Notes: a model not told the origin generated them from the letters alone. Positions 23,766 through 34,470 are shown, counted from the stretch's first letter. The stretch: DNA of 64,000 bases from Mastigias papua (GCA_964019165.1 OZ025271.1:15629782-15693781), one strand, 5' to 3'. Numbers and translations are program-made.

Positions 23766-24229
23766 TACATCAGTTACAATTTCTGAGATATTGGTAACAG
23801 GCTATTTAGATATCAAGGAAACAAATTATATTGTTTACAGCCAACAGTAGTCTGATATATACTGAGGAAGACGAAAGCGGCAACGTTTGTAAAGTTAAAG
23901 TATATATACAGTATATATAAATATTTATAAGAAAATGTAACTGGTTTAAGTGAATAAGAAGCTCGAAAACTATTTTATTCCTCTGACGTTTTGTGGCTAT
24001 CACTGATGACTGCTGGGACTACCTCGAGCTATATATTGCTCTGTGGCATACCTGTTGTACATGCTAGTGTAGGACTATTGGTAAAGTATTGTTCATGGTG
24101 TTTTCGATCTGCAGATACCAGGATTTTTCTGAAGACAAGGGATCTTGTTCATAATTGAAGTGATATCAAACCAAGACAGGACGGGTTGCGAATTTGAAAG
24201 ATAATCCTTGAAAAGATAAGCTTTTTCTG

Positions 24230-24640
24230 GTGAAGCATCAAAGACAAAATATGAACTGATAAAGCGATAGAGTTAGAGCGAGTAAACGATAAGGATACGA
24301 AGAATTCCTGACTCAAACAGCTTGGAAACTATGGAATATCTTTCCAGAGCTAGCTGTGTTCATGATCTTCGAAATTATACGACGTTGAAGGGTCTCTGAT
24401 TTGTCCAAGTCTAATAGCAACAGTAATAGTAATAATAATAGTAATAATAAAAATAGGCTGTGATGTAAAGAAACGATAAGGATACAAAGGATTCCTGCCT
24501 CAAATAGCTTGGGAACTATGAAATATCTCTCCAGAGCTAGATGTGGTCATTATCTTAGAAATTATAGGACGTTAGGGGTCTCTGATATGTCTAAGTCTAA
24601 TAATAGCAGTAATAATAATAACAAAAATAAGCAGTGTAAA
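24230..24640 (+). mobile_element. Two tandem LINE 3' ends with AAT-rich tails
   Basis: Two copies of a roughly 187-bp unit (AAACGATAAGGATAC at 24284 and 24471). The first translates as TAWKLWNIFPELAVF, the style of the C-terminus of non-LTR retrotransposon ORF2 (LWNxLP). Each ends in an AATAATAGT-type microsatellite tail. Confidence 0.45.
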
Positions 24641-25613
24641 AGTCACATGACATTTGGATCATTCTTTCCTTCGTTTGCAACACACTAAATACGTTGATCC
24701 TATAGCAATGCCTCTAAGCAACGTCTTTGTAATATAGTTTACCCACTTCTTTCGTAAGAATACCAAAGTTGTTGCTGCGCCTTGTAATTCTGAAATTTCT
24801 TCGATGTTAGCCTAAGATTATTCTGAAATTATTTTTAGGTTTTAGTGATTTTGGGCATTAATACTCAGAGATATTTGTGTAATAAAAAGCGTGTAATTGA
24901 CACTTCCCGAAGAGTTACTGAGTCCCCTCATAGCATAATGACTGCAACCAAGATCGGATAAGTAAAAATCACACTTGCTTTGTTTTGTTTTGTTATGCAA
25001 AGAAAACTCAAATTTCGAAAAATCTAGGCTTTGATTCAGCTAGAGCTTTGCATGATTCTTAAATTATTGTCGAATTTCAGCGATTTTGAGCCTTATAATA
25101 AATATATAATGCTATACAATTTATTTATAGTTGAAAGAGGTAATAGCCTTAAGCTAAATATAACCAACTTTATAAAATATATGCCAATGTCTAATTATAA
25201 AAAGCCTGAATTTGGAGTAAACTTTTTGCGCAGTTTACAGCTGCGGTTAAACGTTTTGATAGGCTTAATATTTCGTTTAAAGATCTCGAATATTTAGGAC
25301 TCTTTGGTTTCTCTTTAAAGAGTCTGCGATAGTTCTTGACCAACAGACCTGATATTGTCAATGCCATACAAATGCGGCTTAGCTTTAGGCAAGACTAGAT
25401 TGTTACTGCCACAAAGATTGTGTGGCACATCTTTGGTAGCTCATACCGCTGCCGTGAAAGAGGGATTCGAGTTTATGGTGATTTAAATCTCGGTAAGGAG
25501 CAGCTGTAGGTTCGTATAGACTTCAGTCTTGTGAAAAAGTGTTTATTTGATAGCGTATGATTGCGTGATGCTGCAGCTGAATTTCTCATCTGTTTAACCT
25601 ATCTTCTTTGCAG
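24641..25613. other. MCC intron, no exon seen
   Basis: AT-rich, with no recognisable repeat end. It ends at the acceptor of the next exon. Confidence 0.35.
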
Positions 25614-25810
25614 GTCGCACGACAGTATCCCACAATCCAAGGATGGCGTCAAGTGGTAATTCGGCACCTGCACCAAGTAACATCGACCTGACCGACTACC
25701 TAGATCCATCCACACTACAGCAGTTGCAGAACTTGCAAGTCATATCGCCCAACCAATCAGCGGCCAGGGAGCAACCGAAGGGAACTGATTTCTTAGAAAT
25801 CGCAAATAGA
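25614..25810 (+). CDS. MCC: MCC-like gene, exon B
   Basis: Acceptor ATCTTCTTTGCAG precedes 25614 and donor AATAGA|GTGAGT follows 25810. Two leading bases complete the Gly codon from exon A; 65 codons follow and end in phase 0. The peptide contains MASSGNSAPAPSNIDLTDYL and TDFLEIANR: low-complexity, then acidic and helical. It has no named domain. An internal methionine (MASSG) could start a shorter product, but the frame is open upstream through the splice join, so I treat it as internal. The reading frame and both splice sites support a real exon. Confidence 0.75.
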
Positions 25811-26518
25811 GTGAGTCATTGTTTATTCTTACCATTGTCTTCTCTTAGTGTTAATTCCTGGGCGACTGTGTTTGTTTAACTATTGGGCTGTCTCTCCATC
25901 ATGATCACCATTTTGTTGCTTTGACTGTTTCGGTGGTTTGGTGCTGATTTCCTCTCTGTGTAGGGCAGGGCAGCAATTTTGGCTTTTACAATCGGCTCTG
26001 GACTCGTCCTGTGGGCTTACTGAAAAAATTCAGGGTTGTACTAGCATCATATAAAAACCTAGTTTGATTTTATCATGGTGAACGTGAAAGTGTGGTGCCT
26101 GTATTCTACCAATGTGTCTGAAGGGGCGTGATTCAAAGTCATTCCTAGTCTTCGTGGCCCTTTTTGAGGGATGTTCCCATCATTGGTAATTTCGTAAAAA
26201 TTACTATAAAATTACCTACTTTTTTACCAAAAATATTATTATTTCATAGTTGCTCATTTCATTGACTGTTGGTTCATTGTTTTTGTTTTTGTTTGTTTTT
26301 TATAAGTAGAAAAATCAGTTGACTATTACCATAGAGAGCTTAGAATAGATGGATGTTTATACTTCACAAAATTTGCATCTACAAATGTGCTGGCTAAATA
26401 TTGAAGTAAACATCTAGCTAGACGACTAATTTAAAACATTCAGAATTGCATAAGATGGACTTCCCTTTTCATTCTTGTATCGGAAAATCGAGAATGCGTG
26501 AATTTGTTCCGACGACAG
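25811..26518. other. MCC intron, no exon seen
   Basis: AT-rich intron sequence; nothing recognisable. Confidence 0.35.
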
Positions 26519-26593
26519 TTCTCTGATGACGACGACAATTCTCGAATGATTAGGCAGTCAAAGTCATCTTTGCGCCTGAGGATTTTGGAATCT
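26519..26593 (+). CDS. Candidate MCC-like exon (75 bp)
   Basis: Acceptor GACGACAG (with a pyrimidine tract about 40 bp upstream) and donor GAATCT|GTATGT bracket exactly 25 codons in phase 0 on both sides. It therefore fits between exon B (ends phase 0) and the exon at 36543 (starts phase 0). The peptide is acidic and then basic (FSDDDDNSRMIRQSKSS...). The acceptor is weaker than those of the other exons. It could be an alternative exon or chance. Confidence 0.4.
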
Positions 26594-26637
26594 GTATGTG
26601 TTTTGTATAGACAGAATGAGTTTGTTTCCTCCGTTGA

Positions 26638-29361
26638 ATGCCTGAACCGGGCGACGAGCGAGAGACCGCTGTGTGGCTGAAATATGTAGCCAATCAGACG
26701 AGGCTGTTCTTCCTGTTCTTCCTTGTTGCTCTCTATGTCAGAAATACAGTCAGGTTCAAACCCCGAGTAGATCTTCCTAATAAATCGCTTGAATTGATTT
26801 GCATAGAGGTAGAACCCCCGAATTCAAATCCGTTCATTGTCATAGTTTGGTATAGACCACCAAGTGAGCCTAATTCTTGCTTTGACAGCCTTCATGTAAA
26901 CCTGAGCTTTCTTGACGGAGAGGGGAAAGAAATTATTATTCTAGGAGATACGAACTGTGATTTCTGTCATAAAGACACTACTCCGAGCCATATTTTGCAT
27001 TTACGTGAGCTGTACGACCTTTTTGATATGAAGCAGATAATTAAAGAGCCCACTAGGGTCACGCTAGACAGTTCAACTTTGATTGATCATATAGCTACCA
27101 CACACTGCAACAATATTACAGAGAGTGGAGTGCTTAAGATTAGTCTTAGCGACCATTATCTTGTATATTGTGTAAGAAAGTTACGTGGTGGTGTTAAACA
27201 CCAGCACAAATATATTACATCTCGTCAGTTGAAAAATTTTAATCACGAGGCTTTCCTCACAGATCTCTCTGAGATTGATTGGGAGGCACTCGTAGCTAGT
27301 GCTCAAGACATTGATGATGCAGTACGCAAGTGGACCCAAATATTTTCGCTTATTCTAGAAAAGCATGCGCCTACCTTAAGAAGACGCGTATCCGATAGAT
27401 ATACGCCTTGGCTGAATGCTGATTATTTCAAATTGGCTAAAACGAGAGATAAGTTGAAAACTCGAGCTGTAAAAAGCAACTCAAAATTGTTGATGGAATC
27501 CTACAGGCAAATTCGCAACAGGTTAAATAACTTGAATATACAACTTAAACGTGAGTATTTCTCTGACAAAATCACACAGTTTCAAGGCGACCTCAAGAAA
27601 ACTTGGAAAACCATCAACCAAGTCATTAACAAAAAGTCGAACACTACAATTGTGCCTATGCTTACCGTAGACGGGCAAACAATTAGGGATAACAAAGCAA
27701 TTGCATCATCAATGAATGAGTACTTCTGCAGCATTGGAAATAAACTTAGTGAGAAAATTCCAAATAAAGCCAACCCACTCTTGTCTTGTGAATACCCGTT
27801 TGAAACTCCTCCATTAAGTTTCTCTTTCTCTGCCATCATGACAGATAAATTATCATCAACATTGAATAAGATGAAGACATCGCATGGTTCAGGTCACGAT
27901 GGCATTGCTAGCTTTTATTTGAAGATTGCTATGCCAGTTGTTGGCGGATCCTTGTGTGATCTCTTCAATAAATCATTGTTTGCAGGAAAATTTCCGGAGG
28001 ACTGGAAAATAGCGCGTATTGCACCCATCTTCAAGAGTGGCGCAAAGGATGAGAGGTCGAACTATAGACCAATTTCGGTTCTTCCTTTCATATCTAGGCT
28101 ATTTGAGAAATTAATTTTCAATCAGTTTTATGAATATCTGGATGCAAATAAATCCCTATACGAGCATCAGTCTGGTTTTCGACTCTTAAATTCGGTAGCT
28201 ACAGCCCTTCTGGCTAGCACCAATGATTGGTACCTGAATATAGATAAAGGAAAATACACTGGTCTAATCTTTATTGACTTGAAGAAGGCTTTTGGCACGG
28301 TTGATCATAAAATCCTACTGAAAAAACTAAAAATGTACGGAGTGACCGGCCTGGAACATGACTGGTTCACATCATACTTGGATAACCGTAAACAATTCTG
28401 CAGGGTAGATGGCACCTCCTCTGGTGTGAGGGGAATAAATTGTGGAGTTCCTCAAGGCTCTTGTCTTGGTCCACTCTTGTTCCTGATTTACATCAATGAT
28501 TTGCCTTTTTCCTTGCAGAAATGCCATGTCAGCATGTATGCTGATGACACGGCCATTTCCCTCTCTTCAAAAAGTATTGATGACCTGCAAAATGACCTAA
28601 ACTTAGATCTTTTGAATCTACAGGATTGGTTGCATGCAAACAAACTTTCCCTGAACGTTGTGAAAACGCAATCCCTTATTATAGGCTCTGGTCCAAGCAT
28701 CCGCATGATCGAAAACCAGCCTGATGCTCCACCATCTTTTTCTATTGGTGATCAGGACATTGAAATGATTACCAACACAAGATACCTAGGTGCTCAGATA
28801 GACAGTAAGCTCAACTGGGGCAAACATATTGATACTATCAAGACCAAGGCTAATCGAGCTCTTGGACTTATTAAGTATTCTAAGAAATATCTACCATCTG
28901 ACATACTCAACAAAATGTATAGAGGAATTGTTGAACCCCATTTGAGCTACTGTTGTTCCGTTTGGGGCTGCTGTAGTGAATCAAAGCTTGATGTCTTGCA
29001 AAAAATTCAAAATAGAGCTGCCAGAATTGTAACTAGCAGCCCATATGATGCGTCTGCTGCTCCTATAATTCAGAATCTTGGCTGGCCAACTATCAGTGAT
29101 CTTATAAGAAAGGAGACAGCCACGCTAACTTACAAATCTTTAAATTCGCTTGCACCCGACTACTTAAGCAAATTATTCGCAAAATGTTCGGATGATAGAG
29201 AACGATTTCTGCGTTCATCTGAAACTGATCTCAAGATACCTCTCCTAAAAACGATAAATGGCCAAAAGGCTTTTTCTTATCGAGGTCCAAAACTGTGGAA
29301 CAGTCTAGAAAGAGCTACTAAATTGGCCCCCTCCTTGAAAACTTTTAAAGAACAGCTCTAG
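26638..29361 (+). CDS. LINE ORF2 fragment (partial endonuclease, reverse transcriptase)
   Basis: Open for 907 codons. The first 26 residues are translated from host DNA and the target duplication, so this start is an accident of insertion. Retained endonuclease motifs: WYRPPSE (71-77), LGDTNCD (102-108, the GDxN box) and SDHY (171-174). Reverse transcriptase motifs: FIDLKKAFGTVDH (545-557), GVPQGSCLGPLL (603-614) and YADD (634-637), with catalytic Asp at 547, 636 and 637. The usual AFD of motif A reads AFG (553), a change at a strongly conserved but non-catalytic site. The C-terminal part has LWNSLE and the NGQKAFSYRG style common to this clade. With half of the endonuclease missing, it cannot be autonomous, although the frame has no stop, which points to a recent insertion. 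Confidence 0.9.
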   Translation: MPEPGDERETAVWLKYVANQTRLFFLFFLVALYVRNTVRFKPRVDLPNKSLELICIEVEPPNSNPFIVIVWYRPPSEPNSCFDSLHVNLSFLDGEGKEIIILGDTNCDFCHKDTTPSHILHLRELYDLFDMKQIIKEPTRVTLDSSTLIDHIATTHCNNITESGVLKISLSDHYLVYCVRKLRGGVKHQHKYITSRQLKNFNHEAFLTDLSEIDWEALVASAQDIDDAVRKWTQIFSLILEKHAPTLRRRVSDRYTPWLNADYFKLAKTRDKLKTRAVKSNSKLLMESYRQIRNRLNNLNIQLKREYFSDKITQFQGDLKKTWKTINQVINKKSNTTIVPMLTVDGQTIRDNKAIASSMNEYFCSIGNKLSEKIPNKANPLLSCEYPFETPPLSFSFSAIMTDKLSSTLNKMKTSHGSGHDGIASFYLKIAMPVVGGSLCDLFNKSLFAGKFPEDWKIARIAPIFKSGAKDERSNYRPISVLPFISRLFEKLIFNQFYEYLDANKSLYEHQSGFRLLNSVATALLASTNDWYLNIDKGKYTGLIFIDLKKAFGTVDHKILLKKLKMYGVTGLEHDWFTSYLDNRKQFCRVDGTSSGVRGINCGVPQGSCLGPLLFLIYINDLPFSLQKCHVSMYADDTAISLSSKSIDDLQNDLNLDLLNLQDWLHANKLSLNVVKTQSLIIGSGPSIRMIENQPDAPPSFSIGDQDIEMITNTRYLGAQIDSKLNWGKHIDTIKTKANRALGLIKYSKKYLPSDILNKMYRGIVEPHLSYCCSVWGCCSESKLDVLQKIQNRAARIVTSSPYDASAAPIIQNLGWPTISDLIRKETATLTYKSLNSLAPDYLSKLFAKCSDDRERFLRSSETDLKIPLLKTINGQKAFSYRGPKLWNSLERATKLAPSLKTFKEQL
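26667..26715. repeat. Target-site duplication of LINE, left copy (49 bp)
   Basis: Identical to 29567-29615 (CGCTGTGTGGCTGAAATATG...GTTCTTCCTG). It marks the 5' edge of the inserted LINE. Confidence 0.95.
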
Positions 29362-29566
29362 TCGGGAACCATTTTTTATTTAATCTTTACGTTCTCTTTT
29401 TATAGCATTAGTTTTATATATTGTAAATTATGTTAGTTAGTAAATTTATTTTGTTACTACTAGTATTAATTTCTTTTTTAGTTTTAAACAGGTCAGGTTG
29501 AAAAACATATTTGTATGAACCTTTAACCTGTATAAATATTATAAAATGAAAAAATGAATGAAAAAA
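26716..29566 (+). mobile_element. 5'-truncated CR1/L2-like non-LTR retrotransposon
   Basis: Bounded by 49-bp direct repeats. It holds the 3' part of the endonuclease, a full reverse transcriptase, a short 3' UTR with a hairpin (29488-29531), and a tail of ATGAA-like units rather than pure A. The 5' UTR, any ORF1 and the N-terminal part of the endonuclease are missing. It is inserted in the sense orientation within an MCC intron, about 120 bp downstream of a candidate exon. Confidence 0.92.
29488..29531 (+). ncRNA. LINE 3' UTR hairpin
   Basis: ACAGGT (29488-29493) pairs with ACCTGT (29526-29531), and AGGTT (29495-29499) with AACCT (29518-29522). It sits just before the tail, where CR1/L2-type reverse transcriptases are known to recognise their RNA. 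The stem is kept, with changed bases, at 54410-54458. Confidence 0.65.
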
Positions 29567-29615
29567 CGCTGTGTGGCTGAAATATGTAGCCAATCAGACG
29601 AGGCTGTTCTTCCTG
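29567..29615. repeat. Target-site duplication of LINE, right copy (49 bp)
   Basis: Identical to 26667-26715. Confidence 0.95.
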
Positions 29616-29647
29616 CTACGTGAATTCGAATTCTTGTCTGCCGTGCA

Positions 29648-29885
29648 TGGACGAATGGCCGAGGGGTTGGAGCGCTTGACTACTGTGCGGAAGATCAATG
29701 GTTCGAATCCAACCATCGGGAAGTTGAAGACTGCGGGGAAAAGAACTGCCCACCCTTCCTCATTATCCCGACGGCTCAGGATAAGTATCATCTCTAACTG
29801 GCGCTCCCAACGTACGGAATTGCACATGGGACTACCCTTTTATCTTTCTCTTGTTGTATACTGTTCCATTCGCGTTTGGGTCATT
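29648..29885 (+). mobile_element. tRNA-derived SINE, copy 1
   Basis: A-box TGGCCGAGGGGTTGG (29656-29670) and B-box GGTTCGAATCC (29700-29710) form an RNA polymerase III promoter at tRNA-like spacing. The body (GAACTGCCCACCCTTCCTCA, then a GGCGCTCCCAACGTACGG-like block, then GGGACTACCCTT) is shared in order with 37240-37550. Confidence 0.75.
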
Positions 29886-31080
29886 TGATGAATGCCCAAC
29901 GACCTACGCCAAAGCTATCCAATCACGTGTCCATTCGGGCGACGGCTTAAACTCAAGAGCTTAAGCTAGACGTCACATTTGCAGAGGCCGGTAAATTCAT
30001 GTCAACGCAAACTCTGATTCCAGAACAATTGTTTACTATTTGCTCTTAGCTTCACGACATTGGATACTCAGAAAGTGCAAAATGAAAGACAACAGAGAGG
30101 TAGCACTCTTGTAGGTTACTTTAAGATGGCATCCAGAACGCATGTGGAATAGGCTAGGCTTGACCTATGCTCTGTCAGTGTACCACGAACTGTTATTGTA
30201 TTGAAATTGAGATCAGAGAAATTGGCAATGAACGTGATCACACATCAATGAGTAACGAATTTTGAATTATTACTGTACAAATGAGAACTCTCTTAATTAG
30301 GGCAGATGTTGCTTAATCTCTTTATTTACACCAAAAATCTCGCCTTCTTTAGATTTGACCTAGACAGCACATTTCTAATGACCAGTAATTCCTTCAGAAT
30401 GTTGTCTCTTAGCGCAGCCTTCCTAAGACCTGTCGTTCAAAGAGACATGCTGCATAGGCTTGATATATTGTCTCTCTCATCACAGTCAAAATGTTGTCAT
30501 CGACACAGACTGATTGTCCTTGACCCTTCAGCTGGCCTCGATAATTTGTTTCTCTTTTCTTTTTATTTAGATATTTCAAGAAGCGCGCTTGGGGGTCATA
30601 CTGTCAGTATTTTGTAAGAAACATTTTTTGTAAGAACAGTCAGAAAAGGCCAGGAAATTTTATTGAGACTTGAGGATAGTCAGTAAAATGTCCGGAATTT
30701 TTATCATCCATGCAGATGAATCGTTTTGTGCCCAAAAGACAATTCTACACATTGCACAGTTTTTTTACACTTGTTTGTCCCCATTTGAGAAATTAGTTGC
30801 CAGAGAGCCTCATGTTCTTACTCAAATGGGAAAAACTTGTTCAAAGTGCCTAATGTAAAAGATGGGTCAGTCGCATAGTTTACAACGCCGTTTGGTCATG
30901 AAAAATTGTATATATTTCTAATGTTTAGTTAGGAAACCTTCTTCATTTTCAAGAAGAATGCCAGGAAAAGTCAGGGGGGAAATATTAGGCAGGATGTGTA
31001 CGAACCTTGCTAGTTATTGATCAGCTTTCCTGCCTAGTAGCCTGCAAATCTGCTTTCTTGCCCATCAGTGACTTAGATTG
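29886..31080. other. MCC intron, no exon seen
   Basis: Only chance ORFs. Short CCAGGAAA/GTCAGTAAAA words near 30645-30980 hint at another old MITE. Confidence 0.3.
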
Positions 31081-31780
31081 GTTGCCTGTAGGCTAGCCTC
31101 TTTGCTTTTCTATGGGCTCACCTGCATGCTTGCCTGTCAGTCAGTTTCCTTGCTTTTCTATGGGTTTGCCGGCGTGCTTGCCTGTTAGCCAGCTTCCCCG
31201 CTTTTCTATGGGTGCGCCTTCGTGCTTGCCTGTCAGTCAGTCTCCTTGCTTTTCTATGGGTTTGCCGGCGTGCTTGCCTGTTAGCCAACTTCCCCGCTTT
31301 CCTATGGGTGCGCCTTCATGCTTGCCTGTCAGTCAGTCTCCTTGCTTTTCTATGGGTTTGCCGGCGTGCTTGCCTGTTAGCCAGCTTCCCCGCTTTTCTA
31401 TGGGTGCGCCTTCGTGCTTGCCTGTCAGTCAGTCTCCTTGCTTTTCTATGGGTTTGCCGGTGTGCTTGCCTGTTAGCCAGCTTCCCCGCTTTTCTATGGG
31501 CGTGCCTGCGTGATTGCCTGTCAGTTTCCTTGCTTTTCTATGGGTTTGCCGGCGTGCTTGCCTGTTAGCCAGCGTCCCCGCTTTTCTATGGGTGCGCCTT
31601 CGTGCTTGCCTGTCAGTCAGTTTCCTTGCTTTTCTATGGGTTTGCCGGCGTGCTTGCCTGTTAGCCAGCTTCCCCGCTTTTCTATGGGCGTGCCTGCGTG
31701 ATTGCCTGTCAGTCAATCCCCTTGCTTTCTTATTGGCGCTCCTGCATGCTTGCTTGTCAGCCAGTATGCCTTCCTATTAT
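31081..31780 (+). repeat. 48-bp minisatellite with 96-bp higher-order unit
   Basis: CTTTTCTATGGG recurs every 48 bp (31105, 31153, 31201, 31249, 31297 and onward). Alternating variants give a 96-bp super-unit. Because 48 is a multiple of three, several frames stay open on both strands; one reads FSMGLPACLPVSQLPR per unit. I see no splice sites or start context that would make it coding. Confidence 0.92.
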
Positions 31781-32343
31781 TAGCCAGCATTCCTTCCTAT
31801 TATTAGCCAGCATTCCTTCCTATTATAAGCCAGTCTTCTTGCATATCTGTCACTCTTCCTTCCTAAGTTCCTGCTGTCCTCCCCTCCTACCCATCTACCT
31901 ACTGTTTGTTGACAATCTGCTGACCATTCTGGTTTTTCATTTCATTTTTCATTTTAGTCTTGTGTATACAGGGTTACAATTCAGAAGTGAAAAACTGCTT
32001 TGCAATTTGCCCTGTGAAATATACTGAATATTATGTTAGTAATATATATCATTTAAGAATATACAAATTTGTAGTCAGTGAAGAAAACCTAAGGAGGACC
32101 GGTAAAACCATGCCTTTCTGCAGTCTGTTCCCCATTGGCCATTCTGGTGCCGCTTGTAGCTTCACACATATTGCTAGCATGCATCTATATATCATTTAAA
32201 TATGTCAGTAGATGTTCATCTTCTTTTGCTGCCACCATCCCTATTTTTTCACTGAGTTTTGAAATTTGATGTTGGACGCCTTCTACCCCTGTGACTTCAG
32301 AAACCACTCTTAATCCCTCATCGACTCTGCAAACATTTTATAC
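31781..32343. other. MCC intron, no exon seen
   Basis: Starts with three GCCAGCATTCCTTCCTATTA units (about 31780-31830), a second small tandem array; the rest is plain AT-rich sequence. Confidence 0.4.
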
Positions 32344-32686
32344 TACACGTTTTTTTATAAGAAAAAAGTTTATAAGAAAATGAGGCTCAAATTGCCAAAA
32401 TCTTTAAAAAATCCTAAGAAAATCACAAGGCTCAAGTTCAAGAAAATGCTAAGAAAATTACAGTACATCTCCTTTACATGCCAGAAATTGATATTGGCTC
32501 ATTTTTGCAAACTCTCGTACAAAGATCGAGATTTATGGTGGTCCAACAAATACAGAGTAGCCTGTTTTAGCCAGTTTATTCCTGCAAGAGTTAAGAAAAT
32601 CTTAAGAAAATCTCAGCCTCGAATTCGTGAAAAGTTAAGAAAATTGAGCCTCAGGAAAAGAAGTGTTTTTCTTATAAAAACGTGTA
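32344..32686 (+). mobile_element. TACACG-end MITE, subfamily 2, copy 1
   Basis: Terminal inverted repeats TACACGTTTTTTTATAAG and CTTATAAAAACGTGTA. The body is full of AAGAAAATC words and GAGGCTCAA/GAGCCTCAG near the ends. It is almost identical along its whole length to 49201-49553, including an ORF-like core (KLILAHFCKLSYKDRDLWW) that is probably not coding. Confidence 0.85.
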
Positions 32687-32702
32687 TTTCATATTAGAAG
32701 TT

Positions 32703-32727
32703 GCGCCAATTCGAGGATTTACGGTAT
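32703..32727. mobile_element. Solo end of the TACCGTAAATC MITE family
   Basis: CAATTCGAGGATTTACGGTA is the reverse complement of the end seen at 53535. The rest of the element is absent or unrecognisable. Confidence 0.4.
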
Positions 32728-33600
32728 AAATTTATGGATAATTAGATAACATTCTGCACGCGAGAATAGATTTCAGCTCTTTTCTCTTGTGTATAGGGGA
32801 CATTGCTAGCGGCATCGAGTAATTTAGATAAATGTAGCGCTTCTGCGGAGGAAATTTCTTCTGGTGGCATGTACGCTGTCAAACAAACCTATCAATTTAG
32901 TTGGCTGTACCTGTTGAACAACATATAACTGGTGGGCTATTTTCGTTTTGTTTCAAAATTACACCAATATCTGTAGAATTCTGTACAGCTATTGAGTGTA
33001 TTATCAAACACTGTTTTGTTTTGAGCAGCGATTGTGCTGAAGAGTATGCCGGGTGAATGTTATCTCGGCACGTTAGCTTATACCCTTGCGTCCAAACACT
33101 GTGTTTGAGTAGCAAATTTGGTGCCGGATTATAGCCGAGCGTTTATTCTCTCAATTTGAATCAGTACCTGAAGGATTGATATCACTCGATACTCAGTAAT
33201 GAGTTAACAGCCGTAAATCATTGCCGTTTTTTGAGTAGAGCATTAAACTATCGTTGCATGTGTTGCAGTATTCTGACAGCACGCTTGGAAAAGACCTAGC
33301 GTTGCATTTTGCCACCACCTGCATGTGTATTTTGCGAGAAATGTTGGTATTGTGAGGCTTTACCCTCCCGTTTCACTCCGATTGTGCTACTTGAGACAAG
33401 CTAGTACCGTCAGATTTCATTTATGCAAGCGACGACTTCCAGGCTCGATTGACGCTGAAAGCTTAAGATCCATTCGAATGAAGAGCTAGTTGGAAATTGT
33501 TGTTAAAGCGCTTGGAAGACATTCGCTTTGGGGACAACGTTCCCTGTTGTGGGAGGCTAATACGAAGTATTGATTTCGTTGGCTATACAAACCAAGAATA
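32728..33600. other. MCC intron, no exon seen
   Basis: No recognisable structure. Confidence 0.3.
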
Positions 33601-34470
33601 TATTAGCAAATTACAACTGAAGAGGATCGAGAGTTGGTCGAATTCGAAGCGACAGTTCGTACTGTGATACAGGAGGTGGGTGCCTGGGAGCAGAGGAAGG
33701 TTTTTGTTCGTACAGCCAGGAAATCTTTGATCACGTACAGGCGAACAGTGCTTGCCCACGTGATGTAGCTATATGGGCCTACGGCAGCTCGCTTGTTTAG
33801 AAATGATATATTCATTTGTATTGTAGAGTTGCTATGTTGGCCAGGTCATTACGCTGAAGATTTGGGGCATCTTATTTACAAAGCATTTGGTGATCATAAG
33901 AGCTCTCGTCATTAAAATTTAAAAACACATCATAAATCTCTCGTGTCATATCAGGGAACTGGCGTACCCCCGTCATACGTTGCTGTCAGGCCACCGCGCA
34001 CGGATCGGGTATATATGATGCGTTCCCTTAAAGGTATACTAACGGTTCAAGCACCTCTTTTTGGCAAAGATGACGTAGCCCTGGCTTTTAAATGATTACC
34101 TTCCTCGCTAAACGAGTCTCGTCGAGTAAGTATAGAACGATCTCTGATGGTTAGAACCTATTTTTAGAGTTTATGGTTGGAGGAGTCTCGACTGTGCCTA
34201 AGGACGGCCCGTATTGCGCTGACTTCGCATATGCGTGACATGCTGGTCCCACAGGAAATTGTTATATATGTATCGAATGGCAGATACACGCTATTATAGG
34301 AGGTTGATCGCACAGGTATTTTAGGGAATCAGACCCCCTGCTGTACTTGGTTGTGATATAGTACAACGGGATGATCAGTTATTATTCCAGGAGGCTTATG
34401 ATGCTGGTATACAACGGCAGACATTTTCACAAGATGAGCTCCTAACATGTGGCAAATTCATTCTTTGAAT
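33600..34470 (+). pseudogene. Possible decayed coding sequence, unrecognised
   Basis: Several protein-like stretches lie close together on the plus strand, broken by stops and frame changes. One is about 33604-33765 (EEDRELVEFEATVRTVIQE, then AWEQRKVFVRTARKS) and another about 34330-34468 (AVLGCDIVQRDDQLLFQEAY, then DAGIQRQTFSQDELL). The composition looks coding, but no family is recognised. It may be a dead transposon ORF, or the first stretch may be an exon. Confidence 0.22.

Noticed and set aside
29648..29720. A genuine tRNA gene
   Set aside because: A and B boxes are present, but the cloverleaf does not close convincingly and the downstream body is shared with 37240-37560, as expected of a SINE.
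31112..31513. Cys/Pro-rich repeat protein
   Set aside because: The frame follows from a 48-bp minisatellite unit; the opposite strand is equally open.
32380..32697. Basic 105-codon ORF, also seen near 49304
   Set aside because: Lies within a MITE repeated at both places. The Lys-rich composition follows from its AAGAAAATC words, and the two copies do not keep the same frame.
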